DNA from: Nissolia schottii
Taxonomy: Eukaryota > Streptophyta > Magnoliopsida > Fabales > Fabaceae
Assembly (NCBI GenBank): GCA_003254905.1
Contig: QANU01016365.1
Span: 680,574 to 744,573 of the forward strand
Reading direction: 5' to 3'
DNA: 64,000 nt
Shown here: piece after piece, positions 36,578-48,800 of the stretch
How the letters are laid out: each line of letters opens with the position of its first letter
Position numbering within the stretch: the first letter of the stretch is position 1
The notes under the pieces: model-generated
Told to the model about the DNA's origin: nothing
Database searches by the model: none
Seen by the model: the letters and a program-made list of their open reading frames with translations, nothing else
Program-made: the position numbers and the translations under genes

Positions 36578-39500
36578 ATATATATATTCATGAATTTCTA
36601 GTGTTAGCACTTTCAAGAAAGGGAAGCAATAATTAAGTTCGACACTTGCAACAAGCCTGGGTAAATTTCCAATTTCGAATTTTAATGGGGGGAAAGACTA
36701 ACATATTTTAGGTAAGAATCATATTAACTATGTTATTGGCGAGAACCATTTCTTCCAAAAACTTAAGCTATTAGGTAAAAACAAATGAATGATTTTACAT
36801 CTTAATATGCCGCCTTCATGCAATGTACATGTCACTTGTGCTGAAACTCGACTGATTTAAAAGAATAGGGGCAGCAAGAATTGATTTCTAGGTCATCGAG
36901 GCACTTATACAATGTCAAAAACTATTCTCCCAAAAGAATAAGCTATTAAATAAATTCAAATGAATGACTTTATATCTTAACAATTATATGAACATTAACA
37001 TGAATATATTCCCCATGTATGGAAAGCACGCTATAGAACAAGTTATCGCCAAGTTGCTTACTCGTATGCATGCTCGATCTCTTGTTTCCCTGTTGAAACA
37101 GGCTGGTAATCCTTGAACCACTCACATACATTAAGCGGGACCTGCACAACGCACGAATTTTAGACTGAAATAATTAATAGCTTCCTCTAATGACAAAGTG
37201 CACATCATTCGATTCGAATCATTCTTACGTTTAGGATCTTCTTCTCGAATATGTCAAACTTGTTTAAAAATAGCATGAAGGATGTTTTCTGCACAGAAAA
37301 AATAGAAAGGCATCATCATTATTTACAGTAGAAATCTTAACTGTCAAAAAAGAATAAAGCTCTCAAAAAGGAAGCATCATATATACGGAGAAAGAAAAAG
37401 TTGACATAAGAATTTCGCGCATAATTGCAGTAGATGCTAAAGTTGAAAGAAGACTATAAAAGCAAACCTGAAAACATGGTTGCTTCAGGACCCATGTTAA
37501 AGTTAAAGGCAACAGATAAATAAAAGGTTGACATAAGAATTTCCCCTCATAATTGCAGCAGATGTTACAGTTGAAAAAGAATGAAAAAGAAAACTTCAAA
37601 ACACGGTTGCCTGGGGTCCCATGTTAAAGTTAAATGGAAGAAATAAGAGATTGACATAAGAATTTAGCACATAATTGCAGTAAATGCTAAAGTTCTTTTT
37701 AAAAATTAAAAAAAAAAAAGTGTAAAAGAAAACCTCGAAACATGGTTGCTTCAGGACCCACTCGAACAGTTCTTTAGTCTCCATCATTCTGTTCTTGTTT
37801 TCATCCTCAAAAAGCGTTTGATCATACCTGGAAGGCAAATGTCATGTCAACGCTTCTTTAGTCTCCATCATTATAATGGTCTTGCCAGCAAGATTGAAAG
37901 GATATGTGAATTAATTTGTCAAATCAAAGTCTAACTTGGCACAAAATGGTTATTTTTTGTTAATAATATGGATTCCAACACTTCATCTTAAAATTAGTAA
38001 CACCAAACATACACAATTGCAGGACTGGAACGAGCTTACCCTTCACTTTTAAGTAAAATATGTATTTGTTAATTAGCAACTACTGAAGAAAATTTGAAGG
38101 GGGGAAAAAAAAGCTTTAACTGGACTTTATGACCTTTTAATTTCGAACACTTTATGATATTTATGAGATTTGAAAACACCATGACCATATTAAAATAAAC
38201 AATTAAGTGGTAGACCATACTCGCTAATCGCAGCACAGAATATTACAGCTGAAACTCCTTCAAACAAATGTATCCATTTTCTCCTCTCATTTCTCTGGCC
38301 ACCAACATCAAAGAGTCTATAGACTTCACCGCTTTTCTTATTTTCTCCAACAGGGCTGTCAAAATAGCAAAGCCATACCAATTATGTTCATTTGTTCTAC
38401 TCATTATGATAAAGAAAAAGGCAAGTGGACAGTATAAACTGAGTAACAATAGCAAATTCAAGTTATAAAGGTGGGTACTAAGTTGCTCAAAATAAGACAA
38501 GCAATGATTTGTCCTTGCCAATCTCCTGAGTGGCAACATGGTTTGGTTTATCAACTTTAAATCTTCTATGCTCAGTTCAAGACAAGGCACGTGGCAAAAA
38601 AAAACATCAACAGCACAAAACATGGTTTATCCTTCCTACTAGAGTAAATGGCAAAGATCATTTGGAAAACCATATAAAAATGTTAAGCTAGCATATGCAA
38701 CCAGTTTTACTTTGCTTTTGACTATCTAGGTGATGTGAGAAGGTGGAGATGGATGGCATGCTGTCAGGATAACAACAGATGAAAATAGACCCATGAGCAA
38801 TGAAGACCAATGACATAAATCAAATGTGAGGAAAATACAAAGATGAACAAATGCAGACAAATATGAAAAGATACATGTCTAGCACCGTTATGTGTCATCT
38901 CAGTATGATAAATCATTTATTTACCTGAACTGGATCTCCACAACCCCAGTGGTACGAACTCGTGCATACAAAACATCCTCCTACATTTGTGCAAGTAAAT
39001 TAGAGCGAGAGATTACGAAAGATTCATGATTTTACAACTTCCCAATTAAGGATCCATGAATGCAAACAGAAATAAAAAATCAGTGAACTCCTTAGGCTCT
39101 TCCAAGATATAGCCTGTGCTTGGTGTGTTGACTTGTCACCAGGAAACCGTTGCAGAGTATGGTATCAAGAACATAATATTCTTGTCAATTTTGAAAAAGA
39201 ATGAGTTGATTTAAGGACAAACTGAAGTTAAGTGTAAACCATTCAAGACAGAATTACATACCACCAATTACTTCTGATATGAAGAACACCGCAGTTAATC
39301 ACTTGATTTTATTTTAAAATTTAAAATGAACCCATTATACTCTATCAGACCCTTTTTTCATATTTTATGATAAGTAACAAAAACATAATTATCAGACTTG
39401 CAACCCATGCATCTTAAAGAACATAAAATAACATGACTTGGACCCTCAAAATTGAAACATCTAGAAAACAAAAAATACCAAGGCCGCTAAGAAGAAAGAA

Positions 39501-40925
39501 ATCAAGCCCACAACATAGTGAGGGCATATAAAAAACAAAAAAAGAGTCTACACAAAAATAAAAGCATGATAGATTTCGGATACCTTAGTTGGAACATAAT
39601 CTGGATCAGACAGCCTCTGCAAATTTTCCATGAAATAATGGGCACAATCTGGAACTTGGAGCTCATTACTACGGGCATATGTTTCCTACAGAAATTAAAA
39701 CACACGGTACATAAATACTAAGTAATTGATGCTGAAAAATAATTATGCACTCAGATTAAAGTAAAAAAGCAGCCAAAGTATGCCAGTCTAGCCACCTGGA
39801 TCGCAGCATCCTTCCACAAATTCTCTATTTCTCGTGCAAGTTCCTTGGTGAGACGCGGGTAATCCATCCTGCCTCCAATTTCTGATAATTTTTCCCCTAT
39901 GTCCTGATAGAAAAATTAAGCTTGATTTGAATTTATGACAAAGAAATTTGACAAATAAAAATATTCCTACCAAAAAAGAGAAAAAAAGAAAAATCACAAT
40001 TGATTACTCTATAGTTATTTATAATAGATTTTGTATGACAAGATACCACTACCACACCATAAAACTATTGACTATTGTAAATCGATCTATTAGGGAATAA
40101 CAGGGGTGATAGCAGAAAAGTACCTTATTTTCATCCAATATAGCATACTTCGAAGAATCCGTATCATTTTGGGCTAACTCCTTTGACCCGTCATGCAGTA
40201 ACTGTTTAAGAACATCAAGTAAATATTAAGGGTTACAGTTTTCTCAGCAGCTTTCATTAAAACTCAGTTCCCAGAAAACTTTTTTACCAAATTATAAACA
40301 GTGGACACTGCAAACTCTATTTTTAAGAGAAAAATAATCAACACACCCTTTCAAGTATTGCGTACTTTTATTGTCTGATACACATTAGCATGAATGACTG
40401 GTAGGTAGCTCTTTAACTCTGCCTCATCAAAGCCAGTTTGAAACAAAAGTTTTATCTGCATTTTATAAATAAGTAAATTAAATAACTATCAATAATCTAG
40501 CAAAAATGCACAGTGCAGAAACATGAAGAAACAATATATTTTCTTGCCTGCTTAAAGATTGTGGACTTCCCCGACTCTCCAGATCCTAGATGTTAGAGAC
40601 ATTGAGATGTTGATTTAAATAAGTCCAGAAGAAAAATAACAAGAACAAGCTGGTTGTAAAGATCATTGCATATATGATTCAATCAAATTTACCAAGTAAT
40701 AGAAGCTTCTGAATATGCTTTTCAGCCTTTGTTTCTAACTCTATTCTTTTTTCAATTTCTGCTGCCTGCAAATGCATGTCACATTAATAAAATAATAGGC
40801 CATGTAACACTTTAAGATAATTAGGAACATAAAATATATTTAATTTATTGAGTATAATGGACCTGTGCATTTTCTTCAGTATCAGCATCATTATAACGGC
40901 GATTTCTGCTACAGAGTAAGCCCAT
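36322..40925 (-). CDS. GPA1: Heterotrimeric G-protein alpha subunit (GPA1-like), complete
   Basis: Thirteen coding exons on the - strand join in frame: 40925-40863, 40765-40693, 40585-40548, 40455-40366, 40201-40124, 39903-39796, 39685-39584, 38980-38925, 38355-38221, 37827-37734, 37288-37229, 37141-37062 and 36499-36322 (TGA), giving 384 aa, the usual plant G-alpha length. The N-terminus MGLLCS carries Gly2 and Cys5 for myristoylation and palmitoylation. Nucleotide-binding motifs are the P-loop GSGESGKST (46-54), switch I RVRTTG (191-196), DVGGQ (219-223, with catalytic Gln223), NKFD (288-291) and TTALD (354-358). The canonical canonical-plant C-terminus [11 protein letters not shown] is present. 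It acts at the plasma membrane with G-beta-gamma and RGS proteins. Exon 3 uses a GC donor. The P-loop has Ser47, where I recall Ala in Arabidopsis. No break is seen. Confidence 0.97.
36546..36588. repeat. (TA)n(TG)n(TA)n microsatellite in G-alpha intron 12
   Basis: A compound dinucleotide run lies 47 bases from the acceptor of the last coding exon. It is likely to vary in length between individuals. Confidence 0.85.
37375..37765 (-). repeat. Tandem copies of the exon 10 3' end and donor region within G-alpha intron 10
   Basis: The block around the end of exon 10 (- strand WVLKQPCFE, donor at 37733) is repeated twice more inside the intron. The GGTTGC anchor is at 37744 (true exon), 37605 and 37478, so periods are 139 and 127 bp. 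Each copy also carries TTGACATAAGAATTT, ATAATTGCAG and AAAGTT blocks of intron sequence. The leftmost copy can still be read as WVLKQPCFQ with a GT after it; the middle copy has lost the GT. Confidence 0.8.
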
Positions 40926-41374
40926 ATTTTCTGTTACAAGAGACAGCATAGAAGATGACTAGTCAAGCTCCACCAGAAATCACATGCGTTTCAATGTCCT
41001 TCGCTAATGTGTACGTGCATTATTGCGCTTGAGTTCACCTAACAAAAGAACTAGGATAGTGTCAAATACAAAAAAATAAAAAATGCACGAACCCTCCCAG
41101 TCTCAAAAAGAAAGATCTAAGTCATTTCATAAGCCAATATTCCGCACAACTTGCAAAAAGCACAAACCATTAATAGATTCTCAGTCCACAGAATAAGAGA
41201 GACGAATAAATCAAAACAGACTAAGGTGCAGCTAGATGGCAGTTTGAGCTAAAACCTGTATGGGCCAAAACATTTACATTGGATTAGAAGCTTAAGGATT
41301 ATTCTCAAAAAAGTTAATTGGCCAAAATACTATGTTGAATGCATAACAGGACATTTTTCCTACTCTTTCACTAA

Positions 41375-41698
41375 GGGTCCATTCAGATAGCCTTACTTAT
41401 GACATTTTTTAACTTTTCCGAAGTCAAAAGTCACATTATAAGTGTTTGGATTAAATGGGTCTTTATGCTTACCACTTCCCCAAAAGTCATTTTTAGTGTT
41501 TTTTGGGAATTTAAACTATCAAGCTTGTAAATAAAAGTCTCCTACACAACTTACTAGGAACAACCACTTAAAATAAGAACTTATGTTATTGCACATCCAA
41601 ACACATAATAACTTATCTACAAGTTACTTTTCACACATTTTCTTTGAGAATCTCCTTTAAATTAAGAACTTAATTGAACTATTTACCTAAACAGACCC
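41375..41698. mobile_element. Harbinger/Tourist-type MITE in the G-alpha 5'-UTR intron
   Basis: A 324-bp non-coding element flanked by TAA on both sides (41372-41374 and 41699-41701). The terminal inverted repeats read GGGTCCATTCAGATAG on the left and GGGTCTGTTTAGGTAAAT from the right. A 3-bp TAA duplication and GGG-type termini are typical of PIF/Harbinger-derived MITEs. It sits within the intron that separates the leader exon from the coding start. Confidence 0.8.
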
Positions 41699-42503
41699 TA
41701 ACTGATAATACTATAACTAAGCCTTGTCCCGTCAAATGACATCGGCTACATGGATCAACGATGTCACAGTACTCTTTTACTTCTGGAGAACAATTTAATC
41801 ATCACATATGATGCAAGGCATACAGCAATGTACCCAGTGTTCCAGCACCCGCAAATTGAATTTCACTAGACAAGGCTAAGCCCCATCATAAGATACAAGC
41901 AGCCCCATGTTGAAGACAGGGTTATGAGCATAATTAAGCTGCAAAGGACTATAACAGAAATTTACATGGACTATTAATAGACCCTAACTTTAAGGGCATT
42001 CCCCCAAAACCATCAAGTTACTAATCTTTTTGTGTGCTTTAACTCACACGTCAATTCATTTGGACTACAGTGTTTCTTTTTCTTCTTGTTTTCTCATTTT
42101 TTTAATGTTTTTGGGTCAGTTAGGAACCATCCCAAAACAGAAACCAACCAGTTTTGAACCTTTGAATGCTGATTCCCACCACACTGAGCAAGAAAACTCA
42201 GAAAATCCAAACACTATTAAAAGCAAAAAGAGCATGCATAAAATAAAATAAAATCCAATCAACCCATTAAAAGTTAATTTCCAAAATGGTAACAAAATCG
42301 AATGCAACACCAAACCAAAATAAAACATCTTCGATCTGCATGTGCAAGCGCAACATCAATTACATAGATCTTCCCACCAAAAAAGGAAGAAAAAATAAAA
42401 CAAAAACTATGCCAGCTTAAATTATATAAGAAAAAGGAAGGATCTTGAAATAGAAAGGGAAAAATAGGAAATTAAGAATGCAACAGAGAAATTAGCGTGT
42501 TAC

Positions 42504-42610
42504 CTGAAAATAAAGCAAAGGATTTCCTTTTTTAGCTTAAGATGTGGAAGGTTAAGATATGGCGCTAGATTTGGGTGATTGGTTTTGAGAGTGAGAAGCT
42601 AGAAAAGCGA
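42504..42610 (-). other. Probable 5'-UTR exon of the G-alpha gene
   Basis: On the - strand a good donor (CAG/GTAACA at 42504/42503) pairs with the acceptor TAACAG just before AAAATATGGGC at 40930, five bases upstream of the start codon. This makes a 1,573-bp leader intron. The transcription start is not determined and the right edge is approximate. Confidence 0.5.
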
Positions 42611-42916
42611 AGTTCAGTAGTTGTTGAACATTGGGGTGGTGGTGGAGGAAGATATACTAACACAGCATAAAAAATATATATATATAAAAATAAATCATTA
42701 TTGTTTTGTTTAAGGTAAATAATGGATTATTTAATATAGTTTGGGGGTTGGAAAAAGTGTTGGTAGCAACGGGTACACAAAACAAACAGGTGCTACTACC
42801 GTATCATACAGAGATTAAACATAGATTATGGATGGATATGATGGTTGTTATTATATATTTTAATTATATATATATTAAATTTGATTATATTGTCCATTAA
42901 AGAGTTTTATAAAGAT

Positions 42917-45900
42917 TAATTTTTATGCATTAATAATGTAAAAAGAAATTATATTATCATCCAATTATGTCCTATAATATAAAAAAAACTTTTGAAATAA
43001 AAGTGAGAGCCTCAATTACTTTTACTTATATGATAACGCATAATTAAATGACAATATAAAATTATTTTACATTAATTGTGGATAAAAATTAATCTCAATT
43101 TATATTGTGTTTCAATAGTATAGTATCATATTGGTGAATTTTGATATAGTATTAGTAAGAAATTATATCAATACATAATTAGATAATTATATTTTTTTAT
43201 TGAGGTATCAAAATATCCTTCTATTAAAATCTGCAAATCTACAATTTGAGTAGAAAATTTTTGGTTAAATTATAACAACTTCTTAATTAATTTAAGTTTA
43301 TTAGACTTTAATTAATTTAGTTGAATTTAAGTCAGTCAATTACGAAGATAAAGTTATTTTTCAGCTAATTATTTTGTCAGCATGACTTAGATGTCATATC
43401 TTAAGTATTAGAGGACTTTTAACTAATGTTGATTATATAAAAATTGTATTAAATTAAATTTATTAAATTTTCAAAAAAAAATTAAGCGAAATAAATCACG
43501 TGGTCGATGTGAGGTAATAAAGTCATCTTTTTTCTTAACTAAGTTTCGTGGATAGTGGTTGAAGAAAGTTAATTTAGCTTGTGAGTTATTTATAACTCAA
43601 TTCGTTAATGACTCATTAAGTTGAATTAATGAGCTCGCGAGTTAAACTTGAGCTTAGAATTTTAACTCATTTATTAATAAGACACATTTAAACTTTGTTA
43701 CGTTCAACTTAATAGTTCGTGGGTTGACCTGGTTATATGTGTATGCATATAATCATATTATTTTAGTACTAATATTATTATTAATAATAGTAAAGTTATG
43801 TTCTTAAGACTATATCTATCATAACTTATCAAACTTAAAATACTTGTATGTATTTTGAGTTATTTATCAATGAGGATATTGTCTTAGTGATATAGGCATA
43901 CTAAAAAGAAGATTTTGGTTTGATTCCTAAAGGAAAATATCAATTAGGAGGACAAGTCTAACTATATTCAAAATGGTTAGTCTTTTTTTCTTATAAAAAC
44001 ATTTATCCCCATAAATGAACCTAAAGCCACAACTTTCATAAAAATAATCAATTATTGAAACGAACTTTTTCTTTGGTATATTAATAACATGGATTGAACC
44101 TTTACGTAAATTACTCAAATCTTTGGCAATTAGAATTGAAATGATCTTAGTTTAGAGTAAGAGTACAGAAATTAATCACATAATAATATGCGTGAGGTGC
44201 CCTGGTTATTTAGACTTAAAAGAGGAAAATTGAAAAAGAATGAAGAATGAAAAAATGGAAAATGAGAAAGGAAAGAGTGGAGGGAAAAGAGAAGGAAGAT
44301 TAAAGAAAAGAGCGCCGAAAGAAAAGTAAGGCTTGGCTGGCTGGAGTCAACTATTTTCTGGGTTTCGGTCAAAGTTTGGAAAAAAGACAGAGGCAGGGAC
44401 AGAGAGGACTAGCCAGCAAGAACAACACTTTTCAATATCTTGTCTTCTTGGGACAATAATAATACAGTCTACAGGAATATGGATCATCTTCTTGTTATTG
44501 ATTCTTTTTTTTATCTTTTTAACTTTTTATCTTTTTTTAAAATAACTTAAGTAATGATGGAGATGTGTACAGGACTTTGTCATGTGCAATTTACATATAA
44601 GGTTAATTAAGTTTTTAGTCCCTGTAATATGAAAAAGTTTGGTTTTAGTCCCTTATGATAAGTTTTAGTCCCTGTAAAATGTGAAAATTTNTAATTTTTA
44701 TGCATTAATAATGTAAAAAGAAATTATATTATCATCCAATTATGTCCTATAATATAAAAAAAACTTTTGAAATAAAAGTGAGAGCCTCAATTACTTTTAC
44801 TTATATGATAACGCATAATTAAATGACAATATAAAATTATTTTACATTAATTGTGGATAAAAATTAATCTCAATTTATATTGTGTTTCAATAGTATAGTA
44901 TCATATTGGTGAATTTTGATATAGTATTAGTAAGAAATTATATCAATACATAATTAGATAATTATATTTTTTTATTGAGGTATCAAAATATCCTTCTATT
45001 AAAATCTGCAAATCTACAATTTGAGTAGAAAATTTTTGGTTAAATTAGAACAACTTCTTAATTAATTTAAGTTTATTAGACTTTAATTAATTTAGTTGAA
45101 GTTAAGTCAATCAATTACGAAGATAAAGTTATTTTTGCGCTAATTATTTTGTCAACATGACTTAGATATTATATCTTAAGTATTAGAGGACTTTTAACTA
45201 ATGTTGATTATATAAAAATTGTGTTAAATTAAATTTATCAAATTTTCAAAAAAAAAATTAAGCAAAATAAATCACGTGGTCGATGTGAGGTAATGAAGTC
45301 ATCTTTTTTCTTAACTAAGTTTCGTGGATAGGGGTCGAAGAAAGTCAATTTAGCTTGTGAGTTATTTATAACTCAATTCGTTAATGACTCATTAAGTTGA
45401 ATTCATGAGCTCGCGAGTTAAACTTGAGCTTAAAATTTTAAATCATTTATTAAATAAGACACATTTAAACTTTGTTACGTTCAACTCAATAGTTCGTGAG
45501 TTGACCTGATTATATGTGTATGCATATAATCATATTATTTAGTATTAATATTATTATTAATAGTAAAGTTATGTTCTTAAGACTATATATATCATAAATT
45601 ATCAAACTTAAAATACTTGTATCTATTTTGAGTTATTTATCAATGAGGATATTGTCTTATTGATATAGGCATACTAAGAAGAAGATTTTGGTTTGATTCC
45701 TAAAAGAAAATATCAATTAGGAGGACAAGTCTAACCATATTCAAAATGATTAATCTTTTTTTCTTATAAAAACATTTATCCCTTAAATGAACCTAAAGTC
45801 ACAACTTTCATAAAAATAATCAATTATTGAAACGAACTTTTTTTTTGGTATATTAATAACAATGATTGAACCTTTATGTAAATTACTCAAATCTTTGGCA

Positions 45901-46462
45901 ATTAGAATTGAAATAATCTTAGTTTAGAGTAAGAGTACAGAAATTAATCACATAATAATATGCGTGAGGTGCCCTGGTTATTTAGACTTAAAAGAGGAAA
46001 ATTGAAAAAGAATGAAGAATGAAAAAATGGAAAATGAGAAAGGAAAGAGTGGAGGGAAAAGAGAAGGAAGATTAAAGAAAAGAGCGCCGAAAGAAAAGTA
46101 AGGCTTGGCTGGCTGGAGTCAACTATTTTCTGGGTTTCGGTCAAAGTTTGGAAAAAAGACAGAGGCAGGGACAGAGAGGACTAGCCAGCAAGAACAACAC
46201 TTTTCAATATCTTGTCTTCTTGGGACAATAATAATACAGTCTACAGGAATATGGATCATCTTCTTGTTATTGATTCTTTTTTTTATCTTTTTAACTTTTT
46301 ATCTTTTTTTAAAATAACTTAAGTAATGATGGAGATGTGTACAGGACTTTGTCATGTGCAATTTACATATAAGGTTAATTAAGTTTTTAGTCCCTGTAAT
46401 ATGAAAAAGTTTGGTTTTAGTCCCTTATGATAAGTTTTAGTCCCTGTAAAATGTGAAAATTT
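42917..46462. repeat. Tandem duplication of a 1.77-kb segment joined by a single N
   Basis: 42917-44690 (1,774 bp) and 44692-46462 (1,771 bp) are near-identical, with a single unknown base at 44691 exactly between them. Small differences (scattered substitutions and 1-3 base indels) lie mostly in the first 1.2 kb. The last 500 bp, from AAGAGTACAGAAATTAATC onward, look identical. The segment has no gene: the paired 66- and 70-codon frames in each copy are purine-rich accidents. Either a recent tandem duplication or two alleles placed side by side. Confidence 0.9.
44600..44690. mobile_element. Left-arm fragment of the palindromic MITE (duplicated copy)
   Basis: Identical to the first 90 bases of the element at 46372-46671 (GGTTAATTAAGTTTTTAGTC…), then cut at the single N. 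Confidence 0.85.
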
Positions 46463-46671
46463 GATTTTGGTCGCTGTGGACAGTTTGTGATGGACAGTGA
46501 TGTAGAAATGGTCCCTGATGATGGGTTAACTGACACGTCATCACTGTCCATCACCAACCGTCCACAAGGGCCAAAATCAAATTTTCACATTTTACAGGGA
46601 CTAAAACTTGTCATGAGGGACTCAAATTAAACTTTTTCATATTGCAGGAACTGAAAACTTAATTAACCCTA
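46372..46671. mobile_element. Palindromic MITE of about 300 bp (Mutator-like foldback)
   Basis: The left arm AGGTTAATTAAGTTTTTAGT, then CCCTGTAATATGAAAAAG, is mirrored at the right end by AGGGTTAATTAAGTTTTCAGT and TTCCTGCAATATGAAAAAG in reverse complement. Pairing continues almost to the centre near 46525 (GACAGTGATG against CATCACTGTC). The long arms and lack of coding capacity fit a MULE-derived MITE. A 9-bp target duplication was not clear. Confidence 0.8.
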
Positions 46672-46969
46672 AAAGAATCAACTCCCCTCTACTAAGTGTA
46701 CAAAATAGCTAGCTACACCATCATCAAGTGAAAACGTCAACAAATAAAGTGTTACATAGTGCGGGCATTGATTTTGATCAAGTGAAACGTCGCTAAGGGA
46801 AATGTCACGGAGTGTGTTTGTTAGAATAACAACTTTCTTTTTAAATGAGTGGTAATGTAACCAATTCCATATATATATGCAAAGGTTACCCTAAAAATGA
46901 AGTCTTATAAGGTTTTGAGCTCTCTAACTCTAATAATAACTTTGTTACTTATTTCATTTTTATAATAAA

Positions 46970-47212
46970 ATTACATTTTTGGTCTACTACTTTTATTTGG
47001 TCTATCAATTAAGTCACCTAACTTTATATCAATTTGGTTGTTTATCTTTTAAATCGGTACCAAAACTAATTCTTTTGTGATAGACGTAGCGCTAATGTAA
47101 CGGATTAAATTGATAACAATTTAAAATGTAAAAAATTAAATCGATACATAAAAAGTTAGAGGATCAAATTAGTAAATTGATTTAAAGTAAGAGAACAAAT
47201 GATAATTTAGCC
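46970..47212. mobile_element. Second long-arm MITE, diverged
   Basis: The left side TTACATTTTTGGTC … CACCTAACTTTATATC and the reverse complement of the right side, TTATCATTTGTTC … TCCTCTAACTTTTTATG, correspond, each including CAATTTAGTAA-like or CAATTAAGTCA-like blocks. This indicates imperfect inverted arms around a centre near 47090. No coding capacity. Ends approximate. Confidence 0.5.
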
Positions 47213-48007
47213 TTTCTAATATTATTAAAAGTTTAAGTTGAACTAAAAGTTTGTTTAAATTTGGTTTTTAATTGAGATTAATCTTAATTGTATATTGCCA
47301 ATCGTCAAAATTCTACATTATCATCTAATTATATATTATGATACATGTGACTTATAAGAAATTACAAGAGTTAGATATAAAATTTAAATATTTTCGCCAA
47401 TGTATCATTATATAATTAAACAATTATATAAAATACTTTTATACTGATAATTTATCAAAATTAAATTGTTTTAAATTTATTTTGAATATATTTAAAAAAT
47501 ATATATAAATAACTTACAAGATTAATTTTAATACTCTTCTAACTTTTATAATGTTATCATCCAATTGTAACCTATTTTATATATACTTAATTTTTGAGAT
47601 AATATACGTGATAGTTACATAATTTTACCAATGTAATATTATATGATTAGATAAACTTGTAATTTTTTTTATATTAATAGTGTATCAAATTTAGTTTTAT
47701 TAAATGAAAAAAAAACTCTCAAACTGACCCAATAAGGCCACTGGATATAGCAACACAGAAGTAAAGAGTCATCAACCACAAAAAAATAAGAACCAACCAA
47801 AGTAGGCAAGAGCAGCACTCAAACTATATATGACAAAAACCTCTCTGGCAAGGCCATCAAAAGAAAAACCATAACACCAAGAGACAACCCCAAACAAAGG
47901 TCACATCCGCCTCAACAAGGTCATCATGACCGAATACCAAGATTATACAAAATTCTGCTCTACCATTGACACACCAAGATAACCAAAACAAAATACAAAA
48001 GGCACCA
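47213..48007. other. AT-rich non-coding DNA
   Basis: No gene recognised. ATTATATGATTAGA- and CATCCAATTGTAAC-like phrases recur and resemble those in the 42.9-46.4 kb block (ATCATCCAATTATG), so it may hold related degenerate repeats. Confidence 0.4.
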
Positions 48008-48800
48008 TGTTAAGATAAATATATTATTTGATTTGATATTATTATAATTTGTAAATATACTGATTGATTGAGAATGATTTTATATAGGATTAGATTGATT
48101 CTTTTATTTATTGTTTGACTTTATCATCAACCTATAATGAGGCTCCAAACCTCTTGTAAACATCACATTGTGAAAGACAATATTATTCACATATATGTTG
48201 TGTTCTCCGCTCTTTTAACATGGTATCAAAGAGTCTTTCCACCTCTCATAACTCTCTCTTGCCTCCTTTGTTACCTTCCCTTCCCAAGCTCCATTTTTGA
48301 CACTGCCATCATCATTGTGTGTGCCTCCATCGGTCAACTGTTCCTGTAAAATTTCATCATCATACATAGAGCCATGCATCGTCACGAGCCGGAAAAAGCA
48401 TTTGCAAGTGGCTCCCACACGCCATATGCGCATTGCCATGTGACATACTCGTGCTGATGTGGCAGTGATTACGTGGCAGTGCTGATGTGACAATCTGGTA
48501 CACCTTTCGAAGGTTTTTTCTGAGAGATAATTTCGTTTTTATTGTCCTTTTTCGTCAACTATACTCTCAAAGTGCAGTTTTTATTTTCCTTTGCTATTAT
48601 GGTTGTTTGTTATTATGGATAAAACATATATTGCTCACCATATTCTCATTACCATCAATGTTTCCAATTGCACTCATTGGGTTAAAGCAATCTTTGGTCA
48701 TATGTGGCAAGTCACATCATATGTTTGGTTGAATATGAAGATGATAATGATGCCACCTTTGGTTGAATATGTTTGCTTGCTAATTCATGTAATTTTTAGG
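48008..48800 (+). mobile_element. Truncated copia retrotransposon: 213-bp LTR, PBS, decayed gag start
   Basis: The LTR 48008-48220 begins TGTTAAG and ends TTTTAACA, giving TGTTAA/TTAACA inverted ends. It is followed at once by TGGTATCAAAGAG (48221-48233), a near-match to the initiator-methionine tRNA primer-binding site (TGGTATCAGAGC) used by plant copia elements. The following DNA has gag-like text (ITINVSNCTHWVKAIFG near 48650-48700, resembling the gag N-terminus pattern of NY..W..A). It breaks off by about 48800, with no pol domains or second LTR. Confidence 0.75.

Noticed and set aside
44172-46317. Two pairs of 66- and 70-codon frames that look conserved because they are identical
   Set aside because: They are identical only because the whole segment is duplicated; the sequence is a purine/pyrimidine-rich tract with no protein-like features.
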